Position numbers and translations under genes: made by a program. Below, piece by piece: positions 30,682-41,700 of a stretch of 64,000 bases of DNA. Under the pieces are notes generated by a model that saw only the letters and a list, made by a program, of their open reading frames with translations, ran no database searches and had not been told where the DNA came from. Position 1 is the stretch's first letter. Each line of letters begins with the position of its first letter. The stretch is from Closterium sp. NIES-65 (taxonomy: Eukaryota; Streptophyta; Zygnematophyceae; Desmidiales; Closteriaceae), in assembly GCA_948144175.1 (NCBI GenBank), contig CANXME010002549.1, positions 372,001 through 436,000 on the forward strand. Reading direction: 5' to 3'.

Positions 30682-33600
30682 CTATACATGACTAGAACCT
30701 GTGTCAACAAGGCCTAACTGCACACAACACCTCTGGTGGTCACAAGGCGGAAGCGCCTTGGTCAAGATGTTTGCAGTGTTGGCCTCGGACTCCACAAACT
30801 CGAAGCGAGCCTGTCCACGTCTCTACAACTCTCGCAGAAGGAAGTACCTGACGTGAATGTGCTTCACTCTGCTCTCTAGTCGCGGCTCACGATAGAGGAA
30901 AATCGACGCCTTGTTGTCAGTAAACAAGGTCGGTGCAGAGCTCGGCCGCTCACCAAGGTTAGCGAGCAAAAACGTCAACCAACGCAGCTCCTGTGCCGCC
31001 ATGGCACCAGCGTAGATCTCAGCCTCAGCTGTAGAGGTCGAGACCGAAGAACCCAAGCTGAAACAGTACCTCTGAGAAGACATGTGAGTCTCAGCGTCGT
31101 CGGCGTAAGAAGAGTCACAGTGACCAGTAAGTACGACAGGCTGCTGCCCTCCAAGAACTAGCCCCACGCCTGATGTCGTCGCTAGGTACTTTGCCACCCT
31201 CACAACTGCCGTCCAGTGAACAGGTCGGTGCCTCCCTGGCGCAACAAAGTGATCAAGGACGCTGAGAGGGAAGGCGAGGTCCGGGCGAGTACAAGTCATA
31301 AGGTACATGAGGCAGCCCACTAGCTCTGCGTAGGGACCACTGGACTCAAACGACTCGTCAGGAAAGGGTCCAGTGAGTCTGTGGTCAACAGCAAGAGGTG
31401 TGCGCTGTACTGTGGAGTGCTGAAGCTCGAACCGCTGAAGGACCTGCTGCACCATGTGTGACTGTGAGAGTGTAATGGTGCGATTAGCTCTGTCCCTGGT
31501 GATCTGCAGGCCAAGGTAGTGACGCAGCTCAACAAGGTCAGTGCACGTGTGTCTCTTCTGCAGTTCAGACTTCACGTCTGCCAAGGCAACCCTGTCAGCA
31601 GTGGCGAAAACCAGGTCGTCGACGTAAACTAGAACAAAGAACGGTGTGGAGCCACGACGAACGAACAGTGACGGGTCGGCAGACGACGGTTGAAAACCAA
31701 GGTCAGCGAGGGTAGAACAAAGGGTGTCGTGCCACTCACGAGGAGCCTGACGGAGACCGTAGACCGGTCGCCTCAGCCTCCACTGGATCCCAGGAGGGAA
31801 AGTGCCAGTGAAGGCAGAGGGACGACGCAGCCAGACTTCCTCGTGTAGGCTACCCTGAAGAAACGCAGTAGAGAAGTCGAGAGAGTGTAACTCGTAGTCT
31901 CTCTGTGCCGCTACGTGCAGTAACACCCGAAGAGTGGTCATCTTCGGGGTGGGCGCGAAGGTCTGAAAGAAGTCAGCTCCCTCGCGCTGACTGAAACCTC
32001 TAGCCACGTAGCGCGCCTTGAAGACCGGAGGAGATCCCGGTGGCCGCTTCACCCTGTAGATCCATATGCCATCGACTACGTTCGCCCCAAGGGGGGGAAC
32101 CTCGTTGACGTAGGTGCCTGTGGATCTGTAGGAGGCCATCTCTGCATCCATGGCAGCTCTCCACTGAGAGGCCCAAAGGCGTAAGTGCGAGGAGTCGGTA
32201 TGTCAAAGGCGTCGGGGTCTCCCCCAGGGGCAATCAGCATGGCACAGAGATGAGGGGAAGCGGCTGCCAGGAACTCTAGCTCAAACTGCCTATCCTCTAG
32301 GGCGTCATAGCCAAGGGCAGACACACCCCCAGCGGCCAGAGGATTGGAAGGAGGAGCAGCCACAAGACTGGTGGCGAAGTCAAGGCGGCGAGTAGAGGCA
32401 AACTCAGTGACTGCGGCAGTAAGAGCGGAGACAGAGGACACAGAGGCACGAGGGTGGGTAACAAGAGAGGCGAGAACAGAAGAGAGAACAGGACGGTACG
32501 TGCGGTAGTAGTCAGTGACAGGAGTAGAAAGCGAAGCAGTGAGGACCGACTCAGGAGGAGACGGAAGCACAGACGGAGACGGACGAGGCAGACTAGAACG
32601 AAGTAAGGCAGTACGAAGGTCAGTGAAGGGAACAGGGGACGAGGGACGAGCACGAGGGGAGCGACGAGAGGCCCATGTCTGAGAAGGAGGAGGGGACAAC
32701 GAAGACTAAGAACGATGGAAAACAGCTGGAGAGGGGTCTGGAGGAGGAAGCGGAGGACCGGAGACTGGAGGAGAGGGGGAGGAGGAAGGAGAGCGGGAGG
32801 GGAGACCGAGGGCCCAAAGACCGGAGAGAGGAGGAGGAGGTGGTGGCTGCTGCTGCTGCTGCGGCGGTGGCGGCGGCGGCGGCTGCTGCTGCTGCGGCGG
32901 CGGCTGCTGCTGCTGCGGCGGCGGCTGCTGCTGCTGCGGCGGCGGCTGCTGTTCCTCCTGCTGCTGTGGCGGCTCCAACTCCTGCGCCTCCTGCTGCTGC
33001 ACCGGCTCCAGCTGCGGCTGCTTCAGCTGCTCTTGCTGCTGTCGCTGCTCCATCAGCTGCTGCAACTCTCTCTCCTCTCTCTCCAACTCCAGCTGCTCCT
33101 CACGGGCACGGCGAACACGAGCCTGGTGCCAGGTCGGGTAGGGGTGGGGGGGAGGAGTAGTGTCGGGGGCTGCGGCAGCCCCGGGACCGCCCTCCAAAGC
33201 ACTTGGCGCACCACCCCCAGAGTTAGCACCACCAACAGAAACACGACCAGGCTCACCAGGACCCGAAGAGGGTGCACCCGCACCCCCAAACGTAGCACCC
33301 CCAAAGTCAGCAGGACCAGCACCAGCTCCCAGAAGACAAGAGTCTCCTGCAACCACGGGCTCAGCTCCAACTCCAACACCCCCATAGCTAGCACCTGTAG
33401 GGCCCTCTCCACGAGCAGCGGCTCCCACAGGGTCTGCAGCAGGCTGCGAGGAGGACTGCGGGGAAGGAGGTTGCACGTGAGGGACTACCGAGGGGGGAGG
33501 GGTAGCCTGAGACACACTTGACGGGGCGGGACCAGGGGGGGGAGGCTGTACCGGGGGAGCAGGAGGGGGAGCGGAAGTCAGGAAGAGAGGGGGAGGAGGA

Positions 33601-36572
33601 ACCGGGAGACCTCGACTGGGGTACCTGACGTAGTAGGGGGTGGACTCCTCGAAACGGACGTCACGGGAGTCAAAGAACCGGTGAGAGGGAGTGTAGTAAA
33701 AGGTGAAGTCAGAGGAGTCCTCAGGGAAACCAAGGAAGACACAGGGAACGGCGCGAGGCGAGAGCTTGTCCGCGGAAGTGTCGCGGACAAGAGCAAAGCA
33801 ACCCCAGACACGAAACCTCGATGCAACATCAGGGGACCCGGTCCAAAGACTGGTCGGTGAAGCCTCCGGCCGAGAGACGCGTGGCCGGAGGTTCAGCTGG
33901 TGAGCGGCGTACCTAACCGCGTAGGGCCACAGAAAATGGGGGGCACGGGCGTGAGTCAAAGAGGTGCGGGCGATCTCCATGACCAAGCCTATGCGGCGCT
34001 CAGCAACCCCATTCTGCTGTGGGGACTCTGGAAGCGTCCAGGACTGACGAATGCCCTGCTCGCGACAGAATCCAGCGAGAATGCCGGAACAAAACTCACC
34101 CCCACGGTCAGAGTGAAGACAGCTGACACGACGACCATGAGTGCCCTCAGTGGTAAGCAACCACCTGATCAGCGTAGAAGTCACCTCAGACTTCTTTGCC
34201 AGGGGGAACACTGTGGTGTAGCGGGAGTAGTCGTCAACGACCACCAAAAAGAAACGCTCGCGCTCAGGGCCAAGGCGAGGGGCGGGGCCCCAGACATCCA
34301 AGTGGAGCGTCTCAAAAGGCTCGGTGGCCGGACAAAGGGAGGAGGAGTGAGGGGTGGCGTGCAGCCGACCCTCGACGCAGGGACCGCATGGGGGTGCAAG
34401 CAAAGGCGGCAGCGACGGCAAGACACGCGGGAGGCCTAAGACAAGACGCTGCCAAGACATAGCGCGCAGACGAGGGAGGGACGGGTGCCCCGTCTGGTGG
34501 TGCCACAGAACAGTGGGGTGTGCAAGCGACCGGCAGGAGCACGACGCAGCAATTGGACCAAACACGGGAACCTGACCAAACACAGCTACCTGGGGGGACG
34601 CAGCAACCTGGTGAGACGCAGGGACAAGACTGGGGGAAGTAACCGGGGCCGGGGGCAGGGGTGGCTGCTGCTGCTGCACACCAGGGTAAGTGTGAAGTGT
34701 CTAGAGACCTGAGCCCGGCTCCGCCGTAAAGGTGGCAAGAGGCGAGTAAGTGTCGCCGTCAACACAAACCACCGTCTCACCAGAGGGCTCAATCCACACA
34801 CCCACGTGCTGGCTCACAAGCGGCCTCACGCCCACCAAGTTCCTCGAGAACGAGGGGACGTGGAAGCCAGTCAGAGACCCAGAGGGAACAGCAGGGCACG
34901 GAAGAGTAATAGTGTAGCAAGCAGTGACTGGTCCCGAGGTGGGATCAGCCAGCGCTACAGAGACTGGTGCAGGAAGTGGAGTAAGTGTCGTGTGGTCGCG
35001 GAAGAAGCAGTGCGAAGCCCCGGAGTCCAAAGTGAAAGACAGCGAAGCTTCCTCCGAAGTAGCACCTGGACTAGTGTCTACACAAGTGCCTACACTAGCA
35101 ACAGGCAACTCAGTAAGACTAGTACCTAAGCTAACAACACTCGAGTAAACAGAGTCAGAAGCACTAGAGTCAACAACAGCATACATAGCATGAGGAGTTC
35201 CTAAGAGATCGAGCAACTGAGAAGCAGTCATGCCCCAAAGAGTGGAGCCGTACGTGTGAACAAGAGGAAACCAGTCAGGGGCAGGGCCGCCAACGCCGAA
35301 GGCCAAGCGAACCGTGTCAGTGAGCTGAGAAAAGCACTGACCAGGAGGGTGGGTGCGGCCACAAGGCTGGCCTTGGCGAGCACCTGTCAGAACCTGATAG
35401 GTGCACGAAGGGTGAACAACACCTCGCTGGGGCTGACGCTGTCCTGGCCCCGAAACCTGGTGCTGCCGCTGCTGCTGCGAGGGCTGCTGCAAGGGGAGGG
35501 GTTGCTGCTGCTGCTGCTGCCGCTGGGCCAGGTACCACGCCGTTGCTCCACCCACCGCAGCCGGCAGACCAGGAGGAGGCTGACGAGTCCGGGTGTCGCC
35601 TCCACCAGCTGCAGTAGGGGAGTCACTGGCCGCTGCACGAGACGCCTCTCCAGGCCCTGCGCTCCCGCCGCCACCGGTCGGCACGCCACCCCCACCACCT
35701 CCGCCGCCAACGCCGCCACCGCCGCCGCCGCCTACACCCTGACCGCCCCTCCTGCCACCCCTACCTCGAGACCGCGACGAAGTCGTAACAGCAGCTGCGG
35801 TCACGTCAGTAGTGGCAGTGGCTAGTGAGGCAGTAAAAGTGGGCAGCTGAGGGACAGTGCACCCGTGAAACAGTGGAGGGGGCACAGCACCAGAGGCGGA
35901 GGCTACGGAGCGGAGGTTGCTCTCGACGTCCTCGAGTGCAGACTCAAGGATCTCGATAGTGAGCTCACTAGGGTGCTTCAGAAGAAGCGTGTCACGAACC
36001 GAGGCAAGGTGGTCAGGGAGGCTAGTGGCAATGAAGTAAATAGTAATCGCCATGGGAGGGGGAATTAGTGCAAGCTGTGTGTCAGTGCAAGCAGCGCGGT
36101 AGCTAGAATCGAGCGAGCCGAGGTGAGCAATCAAGTCAGCAGAGCACTCAAACGAGGCGAGGTCAGGGAACAAGAACGGTAGGAAGAGACGGCCAAGAGA
36201 GACAGTGGTGGGAGTAGCGTAGCGGGCCTTGATCGCAGTTAGGAACTCACTAGCAGTGCGAACCTGAGTGAAGTGGGCCTCCTCAGACTCAGGGAGGAGG
36301 CTGCTAAGAGCGATGCAGGCAGCAGCATCACGCGACTTCCACGCCGTCAGGTCAGCACGCTAGCGGGTAAAGCGGTCTCTGGCGTCGTCGTCAGGGGCAG
36401 GGCCTAAAGGCGTAGGGTCGTTGGGCGCAGGTCGGTCACCAGTAGCGTGCGCCCAGAGGGACTCACCCGCCTGGACCTGACTCTCTAAAAGGCGACGCGC
36501 GCGTAGGAGTCAGACTGGAAACTCGAGCGGTCTACCGTCAGCATCAAAACGAAGAACCCTAGGGGTCGCCAT
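30682..36572 (-). pseudogene. copia gag-pol of element J
   Basis: Gag starts at ATG 36572 (MATPRVLRFDADGRPLEF) but meets a stop within about 21 codons. The long open part resumes at 36173 (MFPDLASFECSADLIAHL) and runs 490 codons to 34701. It contains a Gly-rich tract, a Gln-rich tract, the atypical zinc-knuckle CTYQVLTGARQGQPC-x3-H-x4-CF and protease TLDSGASHCFF. After a stop, integrase runs 34679-32706 (HHQTGHPSLP, HLDVWGPAP, LHSDRGGEF, GVAERRIG) and ends in a Gln/Pro-rich linker. Reverse transcriptase and RNase H run from 32151 (LVYVDDLVF near 31620) with a stop at 30821-30823 (LREL then stop then RRGQ). The end is near 30682. Confidence 0.88.
32840..33080. repeat. CTG/CGG-rich low-complexity tract in the element J linker
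   Basis: Imperfect GGCGGCGGCTGCTGCTGCT repeats that encode Gln- and Pro-rich sequence on the minus strand between integrase and reverse transcriptase. It parallels the CTG tract in element G. Confidence 0.8.
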
Positions 36573-37551
36573 AGCGTAAGCGGAAACGACAAGTCCGGCT
36601 GCAGACGACATTGGTAGGGCGGCTAGGGCAAGTCCGTGGCAGGTGCAAAACGCAGGCGCGATAGGCGCAAGGGGTGTGGACTGAACGAGTAGGCGCAGTA
36701 GTGTGAAGGGAGGGCCAAACTAGCGGGCCCGTAGCGGTCCTAACGAGGAGGCGCGGCGGCTGAAAGGTAGGGCCCGTGGCGGCTAGAAGGGAGGGTCCGC
36801 GGCGGCAGTACGGGCAGGCGCAGCGGCGGGACAAGCGAGCCCACGGTGGGCCTAACTAGGAGGCGCGACGGCGGGCAGGAGGGGTAGGCGCGGCGGTAGG
36901 ACGAGCGGGCCCACGGCGGGCCTACCTAGGAGGCGCGACGGCGGGCAGGAGGGGTAGGCGCGGCGGCGGGACTAGCAGGCCCGCGGCAGGCCGAACGGGC
37001 AGGCGCGGCGCGCGAACGGGCGTGTAGGGCAGCGGGGGGAGGGCACGTCGCGACGAACAGCAGGGGAGGGGACGACGGGACGGGAAGAGGGGGAGAGCGC
37101 CACGCGACGGGGGGCAGGGGAAGGCGCGACGCGACAGGCAGCGGGGGGAAGGCGCGAAGTGACGCACAGCGGGGGGAAAGCGCGACTCGACGGGCAGCAG
37201 GGGGGAGGCGCGAAGTGACGGGCAGCGGGGGGAAAGCGCGACTCGACGGGCAGCAGGGGGGAGGCGCAACGCGACGGGCAGCGGGGGGGGGGGGGGGAGG
37301 GCGCTACGCTACCGGGAAAGTGGGTCGGCGGAACGGGCGGTAACAAACGAACAGGACTAGATCGCGCGGGCGGTAATGAACGAACGGAACTAGATCGGGC
37401 CGGCGGTAACGAACGAATGGGACTAGATCGGGCCGGCGCTAGGCTCGGGCAAGACGGGCGCAACTAGTACGGCTGTGTGAGACAGGCTCGGGCGAGACGA
37501 ACGAGGACGGGAGGAACGGGATCCCACAGGATCCTAACCTAGGTGATACCA
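36573..37551 (-). repeat. GC-rich repetitive leader of element J
   Basis: About 980 bp between the primer site and gag with no supported gene. On the plus strand it contains GGAGGCGCGACGGCGGGCAG-type units (36850-36990), a unit of about 65 bp (GAAGTGACGGGCAGCGGGGG plus AAAGCGCGACTCGACGG) repeated at about 37150-37290, and a G run near 37282-37297. Confidence 0.72.
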
Positions 37552-37641
37552 TGTCAAGTAGAAGTGTTGATGTCATTGATGTGAGTTGGGGTACATATGA
37601 CAAACCCTAACCTCTGTACCCCCTAAGACAAACATTTGACA
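37552..37641 (-). repeat. 5' LTR of element J
   Basis: A 90-bp LTR. Relative to the 3' LTR it lacks about 20 bp in the segment reading CCTCACTACAGGCTACAA in the plus-strand sequence. Confidence 0.86.
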
Positions 37642-37790
37642 AAGAGGCTGTAGGAACACGCCCTTATACTCTATAAGGCATCAGGGGTGCGCGTATAATC
37701 GAGGACCGAATATGAGCACCATATGCCACTTATAAGCGCCTGGCGCTAATCCTAGGGTGGCGCTTACGGTATATCCGGGGGGTGACGGTA

Positions 37791-38336
37791 CCAGTAAGAG
37801 TTCTAAAAGCATGTATATATAGCTAATAAGTGTTGACTGCTGCTTGCTGTCCTGTGCTAGAGCAGAGCAGTAATCGCGCTCACTCGAAGTGTTCGTGCCG
37901 GAATCAAAATACCTTAGTGTTTCTGGCTGCTGTGCTGTGCGGGGGTGATCATTTGCTGAATTGACACCCATCAAACTTGCAGTGCTAGCTATGACCTCTA
38001 CCTGTAGTTTCTATCTGCTTGCCATATGAATCTGGATTTGTAAGCTTTACAGTGGTTTAAACTGTAACAGAAACCTCAACATCATCCCCCCCAGTCAAAC
38101 TGCTGCATGGTGCTGCATCCTCGCTGAAAGCAGCTGGCACGGGCAGCAGCAGGCGTGGAGAGTGTGCCTCGAATACGCGGAGGGAAACAGATTCGTGAAT
38201 ATACCGTACAAGAGGACATGGATTTTACCTCTCATGTATTTGCTACAAAGGTGCATCTACTCCAGTAGCAAGCCGTACACCTCTATTTCTGGTAAATATG
38301 TACAGGGGCAAGTCTTGAGGAAAATTAGGGTGAGCA
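37791..38336 (-). other. displaced 3' flank of the glutathione S-transferase gene
   Basis: No gene is seen here. With element K excised, the base left of 38332 continues the minus-strand coding sequence: the original last codons read CSP followed by TAA just left of the insertion. The remaining 500 bp are therefore the ancestral 3' untranslated and downstream region, now 6 kb from the gene. Confidence 0.7.
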
Positions 38337-38766
38337 TGTTGGAAACAATAAGTCCTAAGTGCGCTTCTGTCGTATCAAAATCCAAGGTACCAAGCGAAGC
38401 AGTCCCAATCGAAGCATCGAGTCAACCTCGGAGGTTAGGGTAACCGCCTGGAGGTTACGAGAAAGTCAAAGGTCGCTGACCTTTGACTCGACAATTACAG
38501 CGCGACAGTTAAGGACACACAACTGACTCGTTACAGAGCAGTTGCCCGAGTCGCGCTATATCGAACCGCAACAGCAATACAGTTATCTATCTATTCCCTG
38601 TACTCTTATATAAATCCTTGTATTTGCTTGTTTAATTCAATCAACTTTGCTCTCACACACCAGTGCAAGGTCGGTTCAAATTCTTCACTAAACGCTTCCG
38701 CTATTACAACTACTTCACCTAGAGTTATCCCTTGCAAAGATCCTAAGGGGCTATCTCAGCCCAACA
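38337..38766 (+). repeat. 5' LTR of element K
   Basis: 430 bp, TGTTGGAAAC to CAGCCCAACA. A TATA-like CTTATATAAATC lies at about 38604-38615. A perfect inverted repeat GTCAAAGGTC-GCT-GACCTTTGAC (38465-38487) contains W-box-like TTGAC cores. The same inverted repeat, with a changed loop, is kept in the diverged solo LTR at 49082-49515, which suggests it matters for LTR function. Confidence 0.95.
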
Positions 38767-38770
38767 TGGT

Positions 38771-41700
38771 ATGAGAGCAGACAAGGGAAACTCTACTCTT
38801 TTTTCAATATCATTACAAGACATGGCAACAAACAAGGAAAGGAGCTCCCCTAATGGCTCCTCGGGCACTACTCCTACTCCACCGCCAGCCTCTGGCCTGC
38901 AGACAGAAGAAGGCACGGCAACAAGACCAAGAGGAACGTCAACCGAGACCCCCATGAACCACCCTTCGGACTTTGACCAGAACATGATGGAGAAATTTTT
39001 CTCCTTCATGTCCTTCTACGAACAACACCAGCAGTCGGGACCTGCACAAACACACAACAACAACAACGGAGCGACACCCATGAGTCTTGATGGGTCGTCA
39101 TATGCGCGAGGAAACCAGCAGCAGCAACCTACCTTTGCTCCGTACGAGCGCGGGTCAATCAGCTTCGTGCCCCACCCGCAACCTTCACCTGGACAAGAAA
39201 GACCACTGGACGCACTTCAAGTTCAGTCGCAGTTTGCACACGTCTTAAAACTGCAAACGTCAAGACCCTTCGACGGCAAAGAATTCTTTACCTGGTCCTT
39301 TGAATTCGAGCTGATGATGGAGGGCGCGCAGATACTCGGCTTCTTCGACGGGTCCCTGCAGTATCCAGCCAACGGGACACAATATGAAAGGCAGCAGTAT
39401 ACGTATCAATCAATGATGGCGTATACAATCCTATTGAGGAACGTGACACCAACTCAGCAGCAGAACATTCGCTCTTACCGGACCTTCGGCAACTCGGCGG
39501 AGCTCGCGTACAGCCATCTGAAGAACCTGTATCAAGCAACAGACAGTGTAAACCAGAGCAGGTTAATGGCGCAGTTGACGACAGTCGAAATGAAACCAGG
39601 AGAAAAAGGGCTGGCGTATATCAGCCGATGTCGCGAACTGCGCGACAAGCTGCTTCGATGCGGAGGGTCAATCTCTGAAGACGCCTTCGTGACAGTCATC
39701 ATTGGTGGGCTTGGTCCTCAGTGGCGCGCCACCAAAGCCATTCTTCGAGCCCACGGAAGAATCTCTGAAGCTGCACTCTGCGCCGAAATACATGCCGAGC
39801 AGCAAGATATGGACCTGCAGGAAGAACGACACAGGAAGAAAACGACAGTATCAGAGTTCGCATTCCACACTCAACGACGACACAGCAATTATAACAACCG
39901 ACAGCAGCAACCGAAGATAGTACCTCCCTTCTGCCACATCTGCAAGACTTCAGGGCACCCGCGCACACACTGCCCGAATCGTCAGCAATCAACGGCACCA
40001 CAGCGACAACTTCGACCTTCAAGCTCCCAAATGGCTTCAACACAAGCAAGTGCGACGACCACTATTCAAGCTTCAACGACTTCACCCGGACAACCTGCAC
40101 AAGGAGCAAGAAATATAATCAACTGCATGACGAAGATAACCGATTCATGTACAACCGAATCACCACCACACTACTCACCGGAAGAAGAGCTTGACAACAG
40201 AACGCCTCGCCGTGAGCTACTCCAGCCGAATCCAACGTACGCCGCCATCGCTCAAAGTGAACCGTCCGGCCAAGACACCTGGTTCTTGGACAGTTGCTGC
40301 GGGCAACACATGTGCTCGTCCGGGCGTTTCGTACAACGCGAACATCGACTCCAACGGGAAGTGATCATCACGGTTGCCAACAACCAAAACCTGCGCACAC
40401 GAAGACAAGGAGTGGTACAGCTTCAGTCAAGAGAAACAAATGTCATACTGCACATGTCTAAGGTACTCATCGCTGAAGGACTCGGCTACAACTTACTGAG
40501 CGTTAGCCAGTTGATGGCGAAAGGAATTCATCTGGAAGCCGACAGCACGACCCAGGAGTTCAAACTTTACCACGGGAGAGGCGGTCTCTACATCGGGAAA
40601 GCAGTGCTGAAGAACAACGTCTTCGTCCTCGACTTCGTTCCTGACCTGGGCACTGCAGACAGCGACGCCATCGTGAATTTCACTGACTGGACACACCCTC
40701 CGGATCTCGACCCCGACTTCAGCCCAGGAGGCTTCTGGTACTCGCACACCATTCCTGAAGCAGAACGAACACGAGCATTAGCAACAATTCGACAATCGGC
40801 AGCAGTAACAACATCGGCAGCAGCAACAACATCGGCAGCAGCAACAACATCAGCAGCAGCAGGAACAACGACACCAGTCACAGTCGACGAAGCACCACCA
40901 ACACCCGCGAAACAGCTGAATCCGACTCAACGTGAAGTCCACCGAAGCGCCAACCTCGTCGCCAGCTTTTACTCCAACTCCGACGCATATCAGCGTTCAC
41001 CTGGACACCGCGCCTCTGAAGAGATCTGGCACGCACGAACAGGACATCCAAGCAACACGGTTTTGAATAACACGATAAGAGCAGGAGTCCTTGACAAAGA
41101 TTCTCTACTTCTACCCGATGGCAGAGAACTCCAGAAGGCACGAGGGACTTGCCTTATATGTCCCGAAGCTGACTTACCTCATCGACCGTTTGCTTCACAT
41201 CACAACCCGAGCGCTCCAGCGTACGCACCACTCGAAAAAGTCTACAGCGACATCCTCTACAATCGCGAGCCAGGACAAGTCAACTACAACTACACCATCA
41301 CCTTCATCGACGCCGCCACTCGATACGTCTGGCATCGCAACCTACCCAGCCGCGACATGGCGCTCGCAGCATTCGCCGCCTGGCTACCGATAGCAGAGAG
41401 AGAGTCTGGAACACAACTGAAAAATTTCCAGTCAGACGGAGGTGGCGAGTACACCTCTCACCGCTTCAAGCAGTTCTTGGCGGAAAGGGGGATCAAGCAA
41501 CTCCTCTCCCTTCCCTACGCACATCAGCAGCAAGGTGTTGCAGAACGACTGAACAGGACCCTGCAGAACAGCATGCGCAAACTATTACGTGGCATGCGGC
41601 TACCCAACCACCAGTGGCCAGCAGCAATGGACCACGCTGTCATGCTACACAACTTGTTGTCGTCGTCGTCACTCCCGAACAACGCATCACCGCATCTGCT

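Larger units (their letters stand above)
30371..37641 (-). mobile_element. full-length, degenerate Ty1/copia element (J)
   Basis: A 7.3-kb minus-strand element with the target duplication AAGAG at 30366-30370 and 37642-37646, inserted inside the MITE. The 5' LTR is 37552-37641 and the 3' LTR 30371-30480. The primer site TGGTATCACC reads leftward from 37551. The leader (37541-36573), gag-pol (36572-30682) and a tail with a PPT next to the 3' LTR follow. Stops in Gag, between protease and integrase and in RNase H make it defective. Confidence 0.92.
30231..37663. mobile_element. PIF/Harbinger-like (Tourist-type) MITE split by element J
   Basis: Without element J this is about 157 bp (30231-30370 plus 37647-37663). 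The ends are inverted repeats of about 42 bp starting GGGCATGTTCCTACAGCC on the left and, inverted, GGGCGTGTTCCTACAGCC on the right, with two mismatches and one indel by eye. TTA flanks it on both sides (30228-30230 and 37664-37666). TTA duplications and GGGC termini are typical of PIF/Harbinger MITEs. It lies in the right arm of the outer pogo-like element. Confidence 0.82.
17978..37788. mobile_element. outer non-autonomous pogo/Tigger-like element, split by nested insertions
   Basis: The left end (17978, CCGTCACCCCCCAGATAAG) and right end (37788, reading inward CCGTCACCCCCCGGATAT) form terminal inverted repeats flanked by TA (17976-17977 and 37789-37790). Its left arm (17978-18374) and right arm (30221-30230 plus 37667-37788) total about 0.5 kb without insertions and have no coding capacity. 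Subterminal TATAAGCGCC motifs occur in both arms. The autonomous relative at 18377-30218 sits at a TA inside it, and a Harbinger-like MITE sits in its right arm. The pairing of ends rests on the matching terminal and subterminal sequence. Confidence 0.75.
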
